From assembly GCA_964647745.1 (NCBI GenBank), contig CAZYJG010000020.1:1-20750 (forward strand): a DNA stretch of 20,750 bases, given 5' to 3'. The translations under genes and the position numbers were made by a program. This DNA is from Thiopontia sp964647745 (GTDB lineage Bacteria > Pseudomonadota > Gammaproteobacteria > GCF-002020875). Below, piece after piece: positions 5,931-13,153 of the stretch (positions are counted from its first letter, which is position 1; each line of letters opens with the position of its first letter). A model generated the notes under the pieces. The model saw only the letters and a program-made list of their open reading frames with translations, was not told the origin of the DNA and did not search any database.

Positions 5931-7772
5931 CTACCGGGAGGTGGTGAAGTAGGCGGTCAGCTCCGGCAGGTCCACCTCGGAGAGTTGTAGCGCAACACTG
6001 CAGTTCAGCTCGGCTGGCTCTTTCAGCCGCACCCTGCACTCCAGTGCCAGCTCCGGGATCAGGAAGGTGCCGCGCTGTTTCATGGTGTCGACCAGAATCC
6101 CCTCACCATACCACTGCGGATTGCGGCGTAGCCAGACCAGGGTCCAGTGGCGGTTGGAGAAGCGCTCCGCACGGCGCACATTGCCAATCACCGCCTCGGC
6201 GGCACCAACCCGTTCAGTCAGCGCCTCACTGTCGAGCAGCGGCCTCTTCTGAATCCAGGCCCGCAGCTGCTGGTGGGCCACCAGATCAAGATAGCGCCTG
6301 AGCGGACTGGTCACCTGGCTGTACTGCTCCATCCCCAGCCCGGAGTGGGGCTCTGGCTGGCTCTTCAGTTGACTACGCTGAAAGCGGCGGCGGAACCCAT
6401 AGCTCTCTGCAGTTGTCTCCGGGGCCGGATAGGGGTTGCCATTCGCATCCGGCTCGGGTGAAGGCTGGGTGGAGTAGGGGAAGGGGATGTTGTGCTCCTG
6501 GGAAAAACGGGCAGCCGCCTCCCCGGCCATCAGCATGAATTCGGTCACCAGGTCACGACTGCGCAGGCGCGGGAGTGGGGTGATGGTGATCTCATCCTCG
6601 ACCACCCGAATCTTCACCTCGGGCAGATCGAGACGGATGGCCCCCTGCCGGACCCGTCTCTGCTGATACTGCAGCGCCTTTTCGTAGAGTTGCGAGAAAG
6701 GAGACTCCTCAATCTTCCTCTCCACCTCGCCGTAGCTGGTCCGGGTCACCTTGACCCAGCTGGTTACCACCTCGACATTCTCGATCTCTCCACCCTCGGT
6801 GAGGGTAAAGCTGAAGGAGAGCGCCGGGGAGCGCTCCTGCAGCCCCAGGCCAAGCAGCTCCGTTGCCTTCGGTGGCAGCATGGTCAGGGTCCCCTCGGGG
6901 ATATAGAGGTTGGCACCGCGTGCACGCGCCTCCAGATCGAGATCGCTGTCTGGTGTGATCAGCGCTGCAACATCGGCTACATGGACCCAGATCCGCTCCC
7001 CGTCCAGGCTGATGGCGTCATCGGGGTCCCGGTTGCCCTCATCATCAATCGCCCAGGCGGTGAGGTGGGTCAGGTCGATACGCTCCTCATCAGGAAGGTC
7101 GGGTACCTCACCCTCTGCGGGGCCACTCTCCAGCCCAAATCGATGGGGGTGTGGGTTGTGGCTCTCGCTCCAGTAGCCGGTATCGAGCAGCAATTGGTGA
7201 CCATTCTCCGGGCGTTGCTCTCTCTTCAGCTCCCGCAGGATTCGACTCACCTCACTCCTGCCCAGTGCCACCATCTCAACATCACTCAGCTGCTGGTGGT
7301 CTTCCGGGTGGAGGGTGCCGCTTTTCAATCGCTCGATGAAGGCCGCCTTCTTCTCTTCTGCCTGCTGCCTGGATTCCCGTTCGTTGCGAACGGTCTCGAT
7401 GCGCTCTGCCGGATATCCCTGGATATTGCCGGGTGTTCCATGGAAATGGAGGTCGTCGGCAACGATCTTCCAGCTCGCCCAGATGGTCTGCGGGGTGGTC
7501 TCGCCAAAGATCAGTTCACTCAGCTCCTCCAGCGTGGTCGACTCCTCCCCCAGCAACTCCCACGCCTCCTCGATCTCCCCCTCGATGGGCTGTTCCAGCT
7601 CTGCAAGGGAGCGGACAGGGCCCGGGTGGAGCAGCAGGATGTCCTTGCCGCGTACCCGCTTGCTCTTGCCATTGGGGAGCTGAATCTCGATCTTGTCGGT
7701 AACGGCGGTGATGCGTGCAGGGCCACTCTTGTAGAGGGCCAGGGCATCCGCCTTGGGGGAGAGCTGTTTCAT
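5931..7772 (-). CDS. RNase II-family (RNB domain) exoribonuclease
   Basis: A 613-residue protein of the RNase II/RNase R superfamily, expected to degrade RNA processively 3' to 5' in the cytoplasm. The RNB core has the metal-binding acidic cluster AIDDEGNRDPDDAIS (residues 241-255: D243, D249, D251, D252), the segment IYIPEGT-like NLYIPEGTLTMLPP (288-301), EFMLMAGEAAARF (411-423) and the conserved TSPLRRYLDLVAH (488-500). The N-terminus (about 1-60) carries a small beta-rich domain ending VRGKDILLLHPGP rather than the classical cold-shock domains, and the C-terminus has a short S1-like region (WYGEGILVD onward). It is shorter than RNase R (813) and somewhat shorter than RNase II (644). This domain plan resembles the RNB proteins of cyanobacteria and plastids more than E. 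coli Rnb. It is transcribed alone, convergent with ibaG and divergent from the copper cluster. Confidence 0.88.
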   Translation of the reverse strand: MKQLSPKADALALYKSGPARITAVTDKIEIQLPNGKSKRVRGKDILLLHPGPVRSLAELEQPIEGEIEEAWELLGEESTTLEELSELIFGETTPQTIWASWKIVADDLHFHGTPGNIQGYPAERIETVRNERESRQQAEEKKAAFIERLKSGTLHPEDHQQLSDVEMVALGRSEVSRILRELKREQRPENGHQLLLDTGYWSESHNPHPHRFGLESGPAEGEVPDLPDEERIDLTHLTAWAIDDEGNRDPDDAISLDGERIWVHVADVAALITPDSDLDLEARARGANLYIPEGTLTMLPPKATELLGLGLQERSPALSFSFTLTEGGEIENVEVVTSWVKVTRTSYGEVERKIEESPFSQLYEKALQYQQRRVRQGAIRLDLPEVKIRVVEDEITITPLPRLRSRDLVTEFMLMAGEAAARFSQEHNIPFPYSTQPSPEPDANGNPYPAPETTAESYGFRRRFQRSQLKSQPEPHSGLGMEQYSQVTSPLRRYLDLVAHQQLRAWIQKRPLLDSEALTERVGAAEAVIGNVRRAERFSNRHWTLVWLRRNPQWYGEGILVDTMKQRGTFLIPELALECRVRLKEPAELNCSVALQLSEVDLPELTAYFTTSR

Positions 7773-7809
7773 GGGGCAAGGATACTCCGATTTGGTGGAG
7801 TCTCACAGA

Positions 7810-7854
7810 TTGACTTTGATCAATGTTGGGAGTAAAAACGGTGGCTATTATATT
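7810..7854 (+). promoter_or_regulatory. Promoter with FNR/Anr-like box upstream of the copper cluster
   Basis: TTGAC-TTTG-ATCAA (7810-7823) matches the FNR consensus TTGAT-N4-ATCAA at 9 of 10 positions. Downstream lie TTGGGA (7826-7831), a 17-base spacer and TATATT (7849-7854); an overlapping -10 option is TATTAT (7846-7851). With the latter, transcription would start near 7858 and the box would be centred at about -41.5, the class II FNR activation position. The site sits in the divergent region between the RNase gene and the DUF2946-like gene. Confidence 0.5.
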
Positions 7855-7881
7855 GGTTGACTGGATAGATACGAGCATTTA

Positions 7882-8286
7882 ATGGTGAGAGAGCGGGGTA
7901 GAGAGAGGAGGCGTTCCATCCTGCTGGTGGGTGTTTTCACCTTCCTGTTCCACTCGATTGTCCCCTATTTCCAGATTGCAGCTGCTGAATCGGATGCTGA
8001 AGCAGACAGTGGCTATACCACCACCATCTGTACCGCCTATGGCTACAAGACCGTTTTTGTCGCCCTTGATGGTGGAGAGGATTCATCGGATGGGCAGTCT
8101 GCCTCCAGTTACTATGAGTGTCCCACCTGTATTGTTCAGGCCCACGCCACTGGCTGGGTTGAGCCTGTTGCATCACTATTTGATCCTTCCCTGTTGCAGG
8201 ATCAAGGGAGGTGGGTTGAGTGGCTCTCCCTGACTCCCGAGAGCCCCTCCTATCCCTACTTCCTCTCCCGCGCCCCACCTGCCTGA
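7882..8286 (+). CDS. DUF2946-like exported protein
   Basis: A 134-residue protein with an Arg-rich N-terminus (MVRERGRERRRS) and a hydrophobic segment (about 12-34), giving a signal peptide or anchor. The exported part has Cys50 (ICTAYG) and a CxxC pair, C80-P-T-C83 (YYECPTC), and ends RAPPA. The CT..G / CPxC / R-x-PP pattern is what I recall of DUF2946 proteins, which are often found beside copper-uptake and oxidase-assembly genes. The role is not established; metal binding by the three cysteines is an inference. It is the first gene after the FNR-like promoter. Position and the following PCu(A)C and Sco genes support a periplasmic copper function. The ATG lies about 20-25 bases after the predicted transcript start, with no strong ribosome site. 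Confidence 0.65.
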   Translation: MVRERGRERRRSILLVGVFTFLFHSIVPYFQIAAAESDAEADSGYTTTICTAYGYKTVFVALDGGEDSSDGQSASSYYECPTCIVQAHATGWVEPVASLFDPSLLQDQGRWVEWLSLTPESPSYPYFLSRAPPA

Positions 8287-8302
8287 TTGCTTTCTGACTG
8301 CT

Positions 8303-8385
8303 CAGCCTCTCTTGGGAGAGAGGGGCTGACCATACTGCTGCCCCGTTCTTGTGGGGCGGCAGACCTGTCTGGCCCCACACGGGCC
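8303..8385. promoter_or_regulatory. Three tandem hairpins between the DUF2946-like and PCu(A)C genes
   Basis: Three stem-loops follow one another. CAGCCTCTCT pairs with AGAGGGGCTG (8303-8328; 10 bp with one G-U). CTGCCCC pairs with GGGGCGGCAG with a bulged C (8338-8362). GGCCC pairs with GGGCC (8371-8385). None is followed by a T-run, so intrinsic termination is unlikely. They may stabilise or process the mRNA between the two genes. Confidence 0.5.
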
Positions 8386-8414
8386 ATTAATGAGATACAA
8401 GAGGAAGTTTCAAG

Positions 8415-8891
8415 ATGAAAGTAATACTGTTTCGCGCATTGAGCGCACTGTTTTTGTTGGGTACCGTTTTTTCTGTTCAGGCGATGGGGGTGATGGTGAA
8501 TGATCCCTGGGTACGGGCCGCACCACCCAATGCCCCTGCACTGGCCGCATTCATGACGCTGGAAAACCATAGCGGTGCAGAGGTGGCCCTGACCGCTGTT
8601 GAGGCGGCGCCAGAGATGGGCCGGGTAGAGATGCACCGTACCATCATGGGGGATGGAATGATGAGGATGGTGCAGCAGGAGAAGATCCCGGTTGCAGCCG
8701 GATCCAGCACCATACTGGAGCCGGGTAGCTGGCACATCATGATGATTGGCCCTGGCAAGGTACCGGCTGCGGGAGAGCAGGTCCACCTGATACTCCACTT
8801 CAGCGATGGCAGCAGCAAGAGGGTGATGGCTGAGGTGCGTGGGGGGGCAATGATGATGAAGGGTGGTGGACAGCATATGATGAACCACTAG
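8415..8891 (+). CDS. Periplasmic copper chaperone PCu(A)C
   Basis: A 158-residue protein that is expected to carry Cu(I) in the periplasm and help load the CuA or CuB site of cytochrome c oxidase. It has a signal peptide with the core FRALSALFLLGTVFSVQA and cleavage near residue 23. The diagnostic copper motif H-x10-M-x21-H-x-M is present with exact spacing: H74, M85, H107, M109. The C-terminus adds a Met/His-rich tail (GGAMMMKGGGQHMMNH), a plausible extra copper-binding segment. GAGGAAG (8401-8407) is the ribosome site. It stands between a DUF2946-like gene and a Sco gene, the usual company. A strong terminator hairpin follows 17 bases after its stop. Confidence 0.92.
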   Translation: MKVILFRALSALFLLGTVFSVQAMGVMVNDPWVRAAPPNAPALAAFMTLENHSGAEVALTAVEAAPEMGRVEMHRTIMGDGMMRMVQQEKIPVAAGSSTILEPGSWHIMMIGPGKVPAAGEQVHLILHFSDGSSKRVMAEVRGGAMMMKGGGQHMMNH

Positions 8892-8908
8892 AAGAGGGAG
8901 TGGATAAT

Positions 8909-8935
8909 AACGGGGGGGTATCCCCCCCCGTTTTT
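8909..8935 (+). terminator. Strong intrinsic terminator hairpin after the PCu(A)C gene
   Basis: AACGGGGGGG (909-918 of the 8 kb block) pairs with CCCCCCCCGTT across a three-base loop and runs into TTTTT (8931-8935). This is a textbook rho-independent terminator. It lies only 17 bases before the sco start codon, so it probably lowers rather than abolishes downstream expression. Confidence 0.8.
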
Positions 8936-8951
8936 CCTGAAGGAGAAGAGA

Positions 8952-9650
8952 ATGACAACTACAACAAAATTCAGAAAGGGCGGTTTTCTCTCACTGATTC
9001 TGCTGGCACTGATCACCCTTGCAGGGTGTGAGCGGGCCGCAGAGCCATTGAGACTGGAGGCGGCAACCGTGCTCAAACCGGGAAAGTCATTGTCTGACTT
9101 TCAGCTAAAGCAGTGGGACGCAATCGAGAGTGAGGAGGTGGACTTTTCAGCCGGGAATATCAGAGGAAAGTGGTCACTCTTCTTCTTTGGCTATACCCAC
9201 TGCCCCGATGTCTGCCCTACAGAGCTCTATACCCTGAGCGGGATGATGCGCAAGATTGAGAAGAGTGGTGATGGTTCATCGGTGACCGCCCCACAGGTGG
9301 TCTTTGTCTCGGTGGATCCGCAGCGGGATACCCCGGACTCACTGCAGCAGTATGTCGGCTACTATCACCCCTCCTTCGTTGGAACGACGGGAGATCAGGT
9401 GGAAGTAGATCGTCTCTCACGTGCAATGGGTGCGATGTATGAGCGGGTCTACTATCTCGAAGGCAGACAGCTGATGGTTGACGAGGAGGAGGGGGTGCCG
9501 GAGGGGCTGGAGAACTCCTATCTGATCAACCATACTGCCTCGATCTTTCTGACCAATCCGGAGGGGGAGTTGCATGCGATCTTCAGCACCCCGCATCAGC
9601 CGGATGTGATGGTTCGTGATCTTGCGGCGATCCAGGCTGCATGGGACTAA
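8952..9650 (+). CDS. Sco1/SenC family copper-binding lipoprotein
   Basis: A 232-residue member of the SCO family, which delivers copper or reduces cysteines during assembly of the CuA site of cytochrome c oxidase. The N-terminus is a lipoprotein signal ending LAGC (lipobox Cys26), so the protein is expected to be membrane-tethered in the periplasm. The thioredoxin-like fold shows LFFFGYTHCPDVCP with copper ligands C84 and C88 (CxxxC) and the third ligand H194 (LINHTASIFLTNPEG). The length is normal for the family. AGGAG (8941-8945) precedes the ATG. The stop overlaps the next gene by ten bases, showing translational coupling to it. Confidence 0.93.
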   Translation: MTTTTKFRKGGFLSLILLALITLAGCERAAEPLRLEAATVLKPGKSLSDFQLKQWDAIESEEVDFSAGNIRGKWSLFFFGYTHCPDVCPTELYTLSGMMRKIEKSGDGSSVTAPQVVFVSVDPQRDTPDSLQQYVGYYHPSFVGTTGDQVEVDRLSRAMGAMYERVYYLEGRQLMVDEEEGVPEGLENSYLINHTASIFLTNPEGELHAIFSTPHQPDVMVRDLAAIQAAWD

Positions 9651-10147
9651 CTGCCGGACTGAAACAGTGGCAGCTACTGCTCCTTGCAATAGGGGGGCTG
9701 CTGCTGATTGCCGTGCTGGGGGGCTATCTCTCCAGTTTATCGCTGCAGCGGGAGTCGGTTCGCCTGCCACAAGTAGAGGATTGCCCGCTCCATCTGCACT
9801 CCTGCAGTGCCCCGTTGCCAGAGGGTGGGCGGATTGAGTTTGAGCTGACTCCGAAGCGTCCTGCACCAGACAGGCCGATGCAGCTTGTTGCCCGTTTTAC
9901 AGGGGTTGCCCCGGAGGCGGTGACAGTCCTGTTCGAAGGGAAGGAGATGTACATGGGTTTCCTCCAGTATCCGCTTGAACTGGCAGAGAGTGAGGAGCAG
10001 GGGGCAACTGTTTTCAGCGGCAGGGGGAGTCTCTCGGTCTGTGTGCGCACCCTTATGGAGTGGATTGCGCTGGTGAAGGTGCAGATTGGTGATACCATCT
10101 ATGAGGTTCCCTTTGAGTTTGAGACGATTCATCTGAATCAATCCTAG
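9641..10147 (+). CDS. Membrane-anchored periplasmic protein of unknown function, Cys/His-rich
   Basis: A 168-residue protein with one N-terminal membrane segment (about 10-33, LLLLAIGGLLLIAVLGGYLS) and a periplasmic domain. Directly after the anchor is a compact C48-x2-H51-x-H53-x-C55 cluster (DCPLHLHSC). Further on come GKEMYMGF (M103, M105), a conserved-looking Cys134 (SLSVCVRTLMEW) and a beta-rich tail. The K-x-M-x-MG ... C ... W pattern recalls YtkA/FixH-type domains seen near oxidase-assembly genes, but I cannot name a family with certainty. It overlaps sco by ten bases, so it is probably made together with the Sco protein and may handle copper or redox. ATG at 9641 is the only sensible start. 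Confidence 0.7.
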   Translation: MGLTAGLKQWQLLLLAIGGLLLIAVLGGYLSSLSLQRESVRLPQVEDCPLHLHSCSAPLPEGGRIEFELTPKRPAPDRPMQLVARFTGVAPEAVTVLFEGKEMYMGFLQYPLELAESEEQGATVFSGRGSLSVCVRTLMEWIALVKVQIGDTIYEVPFEFETIHLNQS

Positions 10148-10158
10148 CCACCCATTTC

Positions 10159-12045
10159 ATGATCCGTATTACCTCGCTCTCGATACGTCGCGGGCAGCGT
10201 CAACTGTTTGCAGAGAGCACCCTATCGATCCATCCCGGACAGAAGATCGGGGTGACGGGGGGCAATGGGACGGGGAAGTCGAGCCTCTTTGCGCTGTTGC
10301 TGGGAGAGATGAGTGCAGATGATGGGGAGTTGGAGCTGCCACCCGGCTGGGTCATTGCCCATGTTGCACAGGAGACCCCATCGCTGACCCGAAGTGCAAT
10401 TGATCTGGTGATGGATGGGGATCGGGAGTTGCGTACCCTGCAGCAACAACTGGCCGCTGCAGAGCAGAATGGGGATGGTGTTCGTCAGGGGGAGCTGTTT
10501 GCCGAGCTGGAGGCGATCGATGGCTTCAATGCCCGTAACCGTGCAGCACGACTGATGCAGGGGCTGGGCTTTTCAGTAGCACAAGAGAGCCTCCCGGTGG
10601 ACTCCTTCTCCGGTGGCTGGCGGATGCGCCTCAATCTGGCACAGGCGCTGATGGCCCGTTCCGATCTGCTGCTGCTGGATGAGCCCACCAACCACCTCGA
10701 TCTTGATGCGGTCTTCTGGCTCGAGGATTGGCTCAGGCAGTACCAGGGGACACTGCTGCTGATCTCTCATGATCGGGATGTGCTGGATCGTGTGGTGAAC
10801 GGGATCATCCATATCGAGCACCAGCGCATGGAGCTGACCCCGGGAAACTACAGCGCCTTCGAGAGGATTCGTGCCGAGCGTCTCGCCCAGCAGCAGTCAG
10901 CATGGGAGCGGCAGCAGCGTGAGCGTGAACACATGCACCGTTTTGTGGAGCGGTTTCGGGCCAAGGCGACCAAGGCCAAACAGGTGCAGAGCAGAATCAA
11001 GGCACTGGAGCGGATGGAGACGATCGCTCCGGCCCATGTGGACTCCCCATTCCATTTCCACTTCCTCTCACCCGAGGCGCTTCCCTATCCACTGCTTACC
11101 ATCTCTGCTGCAGCGGCCGGTTATGGGAAGACCACGGTTCTGCAGGGCTTCTCCATCACCCTCAATCCGGGGGATCGGGTTGCCCTGCTGGGGCGCAACG
11201 GAGCGGGCAAGTCGACCCTGATGAAGCTGATCTCCAGCGCAGAGACCCTGCTGGGTGGTGAGCGGGTTGAGGCGAAGAGGCTCCAAATTGGCTACTTTGC
11301 ACAACACCAGCTTGAGCTGCTTGATCCATCGGCATCCCCAATGCTCCACCTGCAGCGCAACCATCCGCAGGCAACGGAGCAGGAGCTGCGCGACTATCTT
11401 GGGGGGTACGGTTTTCGGGATGAGCGTGTATTCGAGCCGGTCGCCCCCTTCTCCGGCGGGGAGAAGGCGCGGCTGGTGCTGGCACTGATCATTCGCCAGC
11501 GCCCCAATCTTCTGCTGCTGGATGAGCCCACCAACCACCTCGATCTGGAGATGCGTCATGCACTGGCTGTGGCGCTCCAGGAGTTTGAGGGTGCACTGGT
11601 GGTGGTCTCTCATGACCGCTTTCTGCTGGAGGGGGTGGCAGACCGTTTTCTGCTGGTTGCCAACCAGCGGGTCGAACCCTTCCCCGGTGATCTGGATGAC
11701 TATGGCCACTGGATCCGGAGTGCCGCAAGGGTGGGGGACTCCCAGCAGGGTGGAGCAAGTGTTGAGAGGGGGCGGGGGGTTAACCGCAAGGAGCAGCGCA
11801 GAGTGGAGGCGGAGCAGAGAAGGCAGCTGGCGCCACTGAAACGGAAGGTCAGCCGCCTGGAGCAGGAGATTGAGGAGCTGGAGGTGAAGCAGGCCGCGCT
11901 TGAGGAGGCGCTTGCAGGGGCCGAGATCTATGAGGAGAGTGCAAGGGAGAGGCTCAGGGAGCTGCTGCAGGAGAAGGGGAGGGTGGACCAGACGCTGGAG
12001 GCGCAGGAGGAGCAGCTGCTGGAGCTCTATGAGGAGCTTGGGTAG
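10159..12045 (+). CDS. yheS: ABC-F ATPase YheS
   Basis: A 628-residue cytosolic ABC-F protein with two ATPase domains and no membrane segments; the family acts on ribosomes. Domain 1 has Walker A GNGTGKS (35-41), signature SGGWR and Walker B LLLLDEPTNHLDL. A charged P-site-tip type linker follows (about 235-300, ERIRAERLAQQQSAWERQQR onward). Domain 2 has GRNGAGKST, SGGEKARL and a second LLLLDEPTNHLDL. The C-terminal 100 residues form a charged coiled coil. Opening residues and overall length match E. coli YheS (637). It follows the Sco-operon membrane protein by 11 bases and may be read through from it, though its function is unrelated. It is convergent with ung, with a palindromic repeat between them. 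Confidence 0.9.
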   Translation: MIRITSLSIRRGQRQLFAESTLSIHPGQKIGVTGGNGTGKSSLFALLLGEMSADDGELELPPGWVIAHVAQETPSLTRSAIDLVMDGDRELRTLQQQLAAAEQNGDGVRQGELFAELEAIDGFNARNRAARLMQGLGFSVAQESLPVDSFSGGWRMRLNLAQALMARSDLLLLDEPTNHLDLDAVFWLEDWLRQYQGTLLLISHDRDVLDRVVNGIIHIEHQRMELTPGNYSAFERIRAERLAQQQSAWERQQREREHMHRFVERFRAKATKAKQVQSRIKALERMETIAPAHVDSPFHFHFLSPEALPYPLLTISAAAAGYGKTTVLQGFSITLNPGDRVALLGRNGAGKSTLMKLISSAETLLGGERVEAKRLQIGYFAQHQLELLDPSASPMLHLQRNHPQATEQELRDYLGGYGFRDERVFEPVAPFSGGEKARLVLALIIRQRPNLLLLDEPTNHLDLEMRHALAVALQEFEGALVVVSHDRFLLEGVADRFLLVANQRVEPFPGDLDDYGHWIRSAARVGDSQQGGASVERGRGVNRKEQRRVEAEQRRQLAPLKRKVSRLEQEIEELEVKQAALEEALAGAEIYEESARERLRELLQEKGRVDQTLEAQEEQLLELYEELG

Positions 12046-12096
12046 CTCTTCTCTTGCGCATCTATTACGCGCTCAGCTAGAGATTTCCAGGTTGAA

Positions 12097-12200
12097 GCAG
12101 GGTTTGGAATCTCACGACAGGGACGCCGTAGACACATCCATGTGGGCTTGATGGCAGCGTCCCTGCTGCCAACACCCTGTCGTCAGATCCCCAACCCTGC
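12097..12200. repeat. Nested palindromic repeat between yheS and ung
   Basis: Outer arms 12097-12122 and 12175-12200 are inverted copies matching at 23 of 26 positions (starting GCAGGGTTTGGAATCT). Inside are a perfect inverted pair CAGGGACGC (12118-12126) and GCGTCCCTG (12157-12165), the small hairpin CACAT-CC-ATGTG (12133-12144), and GGCAGC/GCTGCC (12153-12170). No protein-coding signal is present from 12046 to 12239. It resembles a dispersed REP-like or MITE-like unit, and the spot between convergent genes is typical. It could also slow transcription from both sides. Confidence 0.75.
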
Positions 12201-12239
12201 AAGCATACGAATGCAACAGGTTGTTGAGGTGCGCCCTGA

Positions 12240-12935
12240 TTAACTGCTATCCGTCAGCTGCCACTGAATGGGGGTGATTCCGTTCTCTTCCAGATAGTGG
12301 TTTGTCCGGGAGAAGGGGCGGCTGCCAAGGAAGCCCCGGTGTGCAGAGAGCGGTGAGGGGTGGGGGGACTCGATCACCAGGTGGCGGTTGCGGTCTATCC
12401 GCTGTCCCTTCTTCTGTGCGTAGGATCCCCAGAGGATAAAGACCAGATGGTCACGCTCCCGGTTGAGGTGGTCGATGGCGGCATCGGTAAAGGTCTCCCA
12501 CCCCTTGCCCTGGTGGGCGCCGGCCTGCCCCGTCTCGACGGTGAGTACGGCATTGAGCAGCAGCACCCCCTGGTCAGCCCATGGGGTGAGGGTGCCGGTT
12601 GTGTTGCGAATACCCAGATCCGACTCAAGCTCCTTGTAGATGTTGATCAGTGAGGGGGGGATGCGTACCTCCGGTTGTACCGAGAAGCAGAGCCCGTGGG
12701 CCTGACCGGTTCCATGGTAGGGGTCCTGACCGATGATCACCACCTTTACCCGCTCAAACGGGGTGTGGTTGAAGGCGTTGAACCAGAGGGGGGCGGGGGG
12801 ATAGAGTGTTGCCCCCGCTGCCTTGCGCTGTAGCAGAAACTCCCGTAGCTGCGCCATGTAGGGCTTCTCGAACTCCGGGAGCAGGGCCTTCTTCCAGCTC
12901 TCCTCCAGCTTGATGCGGTCGCTATCGGTCACCAT
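12240..12935 (-). CDS. ung: Uracil-DNA glycosylase
   Basis: A 231-residue family 1 uracil-DNA glycosylase that removes uracil from DNA as the first step of base-excision repair. The water-activating motif GQDPYH is at residues 69-74 (D71), the uracil-contacting LLLNAVLT at 125-132 (N128), and the DNA-intercalation loop HPSPLS at 192-197 with catalytic His192. Length is as expected for the family. Its ATG shares one base with the slyX stop (TGATG at 12933-12937), so translation is coupled. It is the last gene of the lon-uup-slyX-ung run. Confidence 0.97.
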   Translation of the reverse strand: MVTDSDRIKLEESWKKALLPEFEKPYMAQLREFLLQRKAAGATLYPPAPLWFNAFNHTPFERVKVVIIGQDPYHGTGQAHGLCFSVQPEVRIPPSLINIYKELESDLGIRNTTGTLTPWADQGVLLLNAVLTVETGQAGAHQGKGWETFTDAAIDHLNRERDHLVFILWGSYAQKKGQRIDRNRHLVIESPHPSPLSAHRGFLGSRPFSRTNHYLEENGITPIQWQLTDSS

Positions 12936-13153
12936 CAGTAGTGTGGGGGAGGGGTCTCCTCGGAGGAGGGCTTGAGCAGTGAGGGGGTGATCTCCTGGAT
13001 TCGCCTCTCGGACTCTTCCAGTCGCTCATTCAGGGTCATCACCTCCAGCTGCAGCCGGGTGATGATATCGTTGAGCTCCTGGATATGGTCCTCCTGGAAG
13101 GCGAGGCGACTCTCCATCTCATCCATTCGGTCCTCCACACGCTCTCTATCCAT
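12935..13153 (-). CDS. slyX: SlyX family protein
   Basis: A 72-residue coiled-coil protein; the function of SlyX is not established. MDRERVEDRMDEMESRLAFQ followed by the heptad-like helix and the ending ETPPPHY match E. coli SlyX, which has the same length and the same last seven residues. I chose the ATG at 13153-13151 because it fits the family N-terminus; upstream extension to 13201 lies inside uup and has no homology. It overlaps the end of uup by eight bases (ATGGATAG) and its stop overlaps the ung start, so the three genes are translationally coupled. Confidence 0.9.
   Translation of the reverse strand: MDRERVEDRMDEMESRLAFQEDHIQELNDIITRLQLEVMTLNERLEESERRIQEITPSLLKPSSEETPPPHY

Noticed and set aside
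6492..7835. A 447-codon open frame on the plus strand
   Set aside because: It is antisense to the RNase II-family gene, whose motifs are intact; the frame is open because of codon bias.
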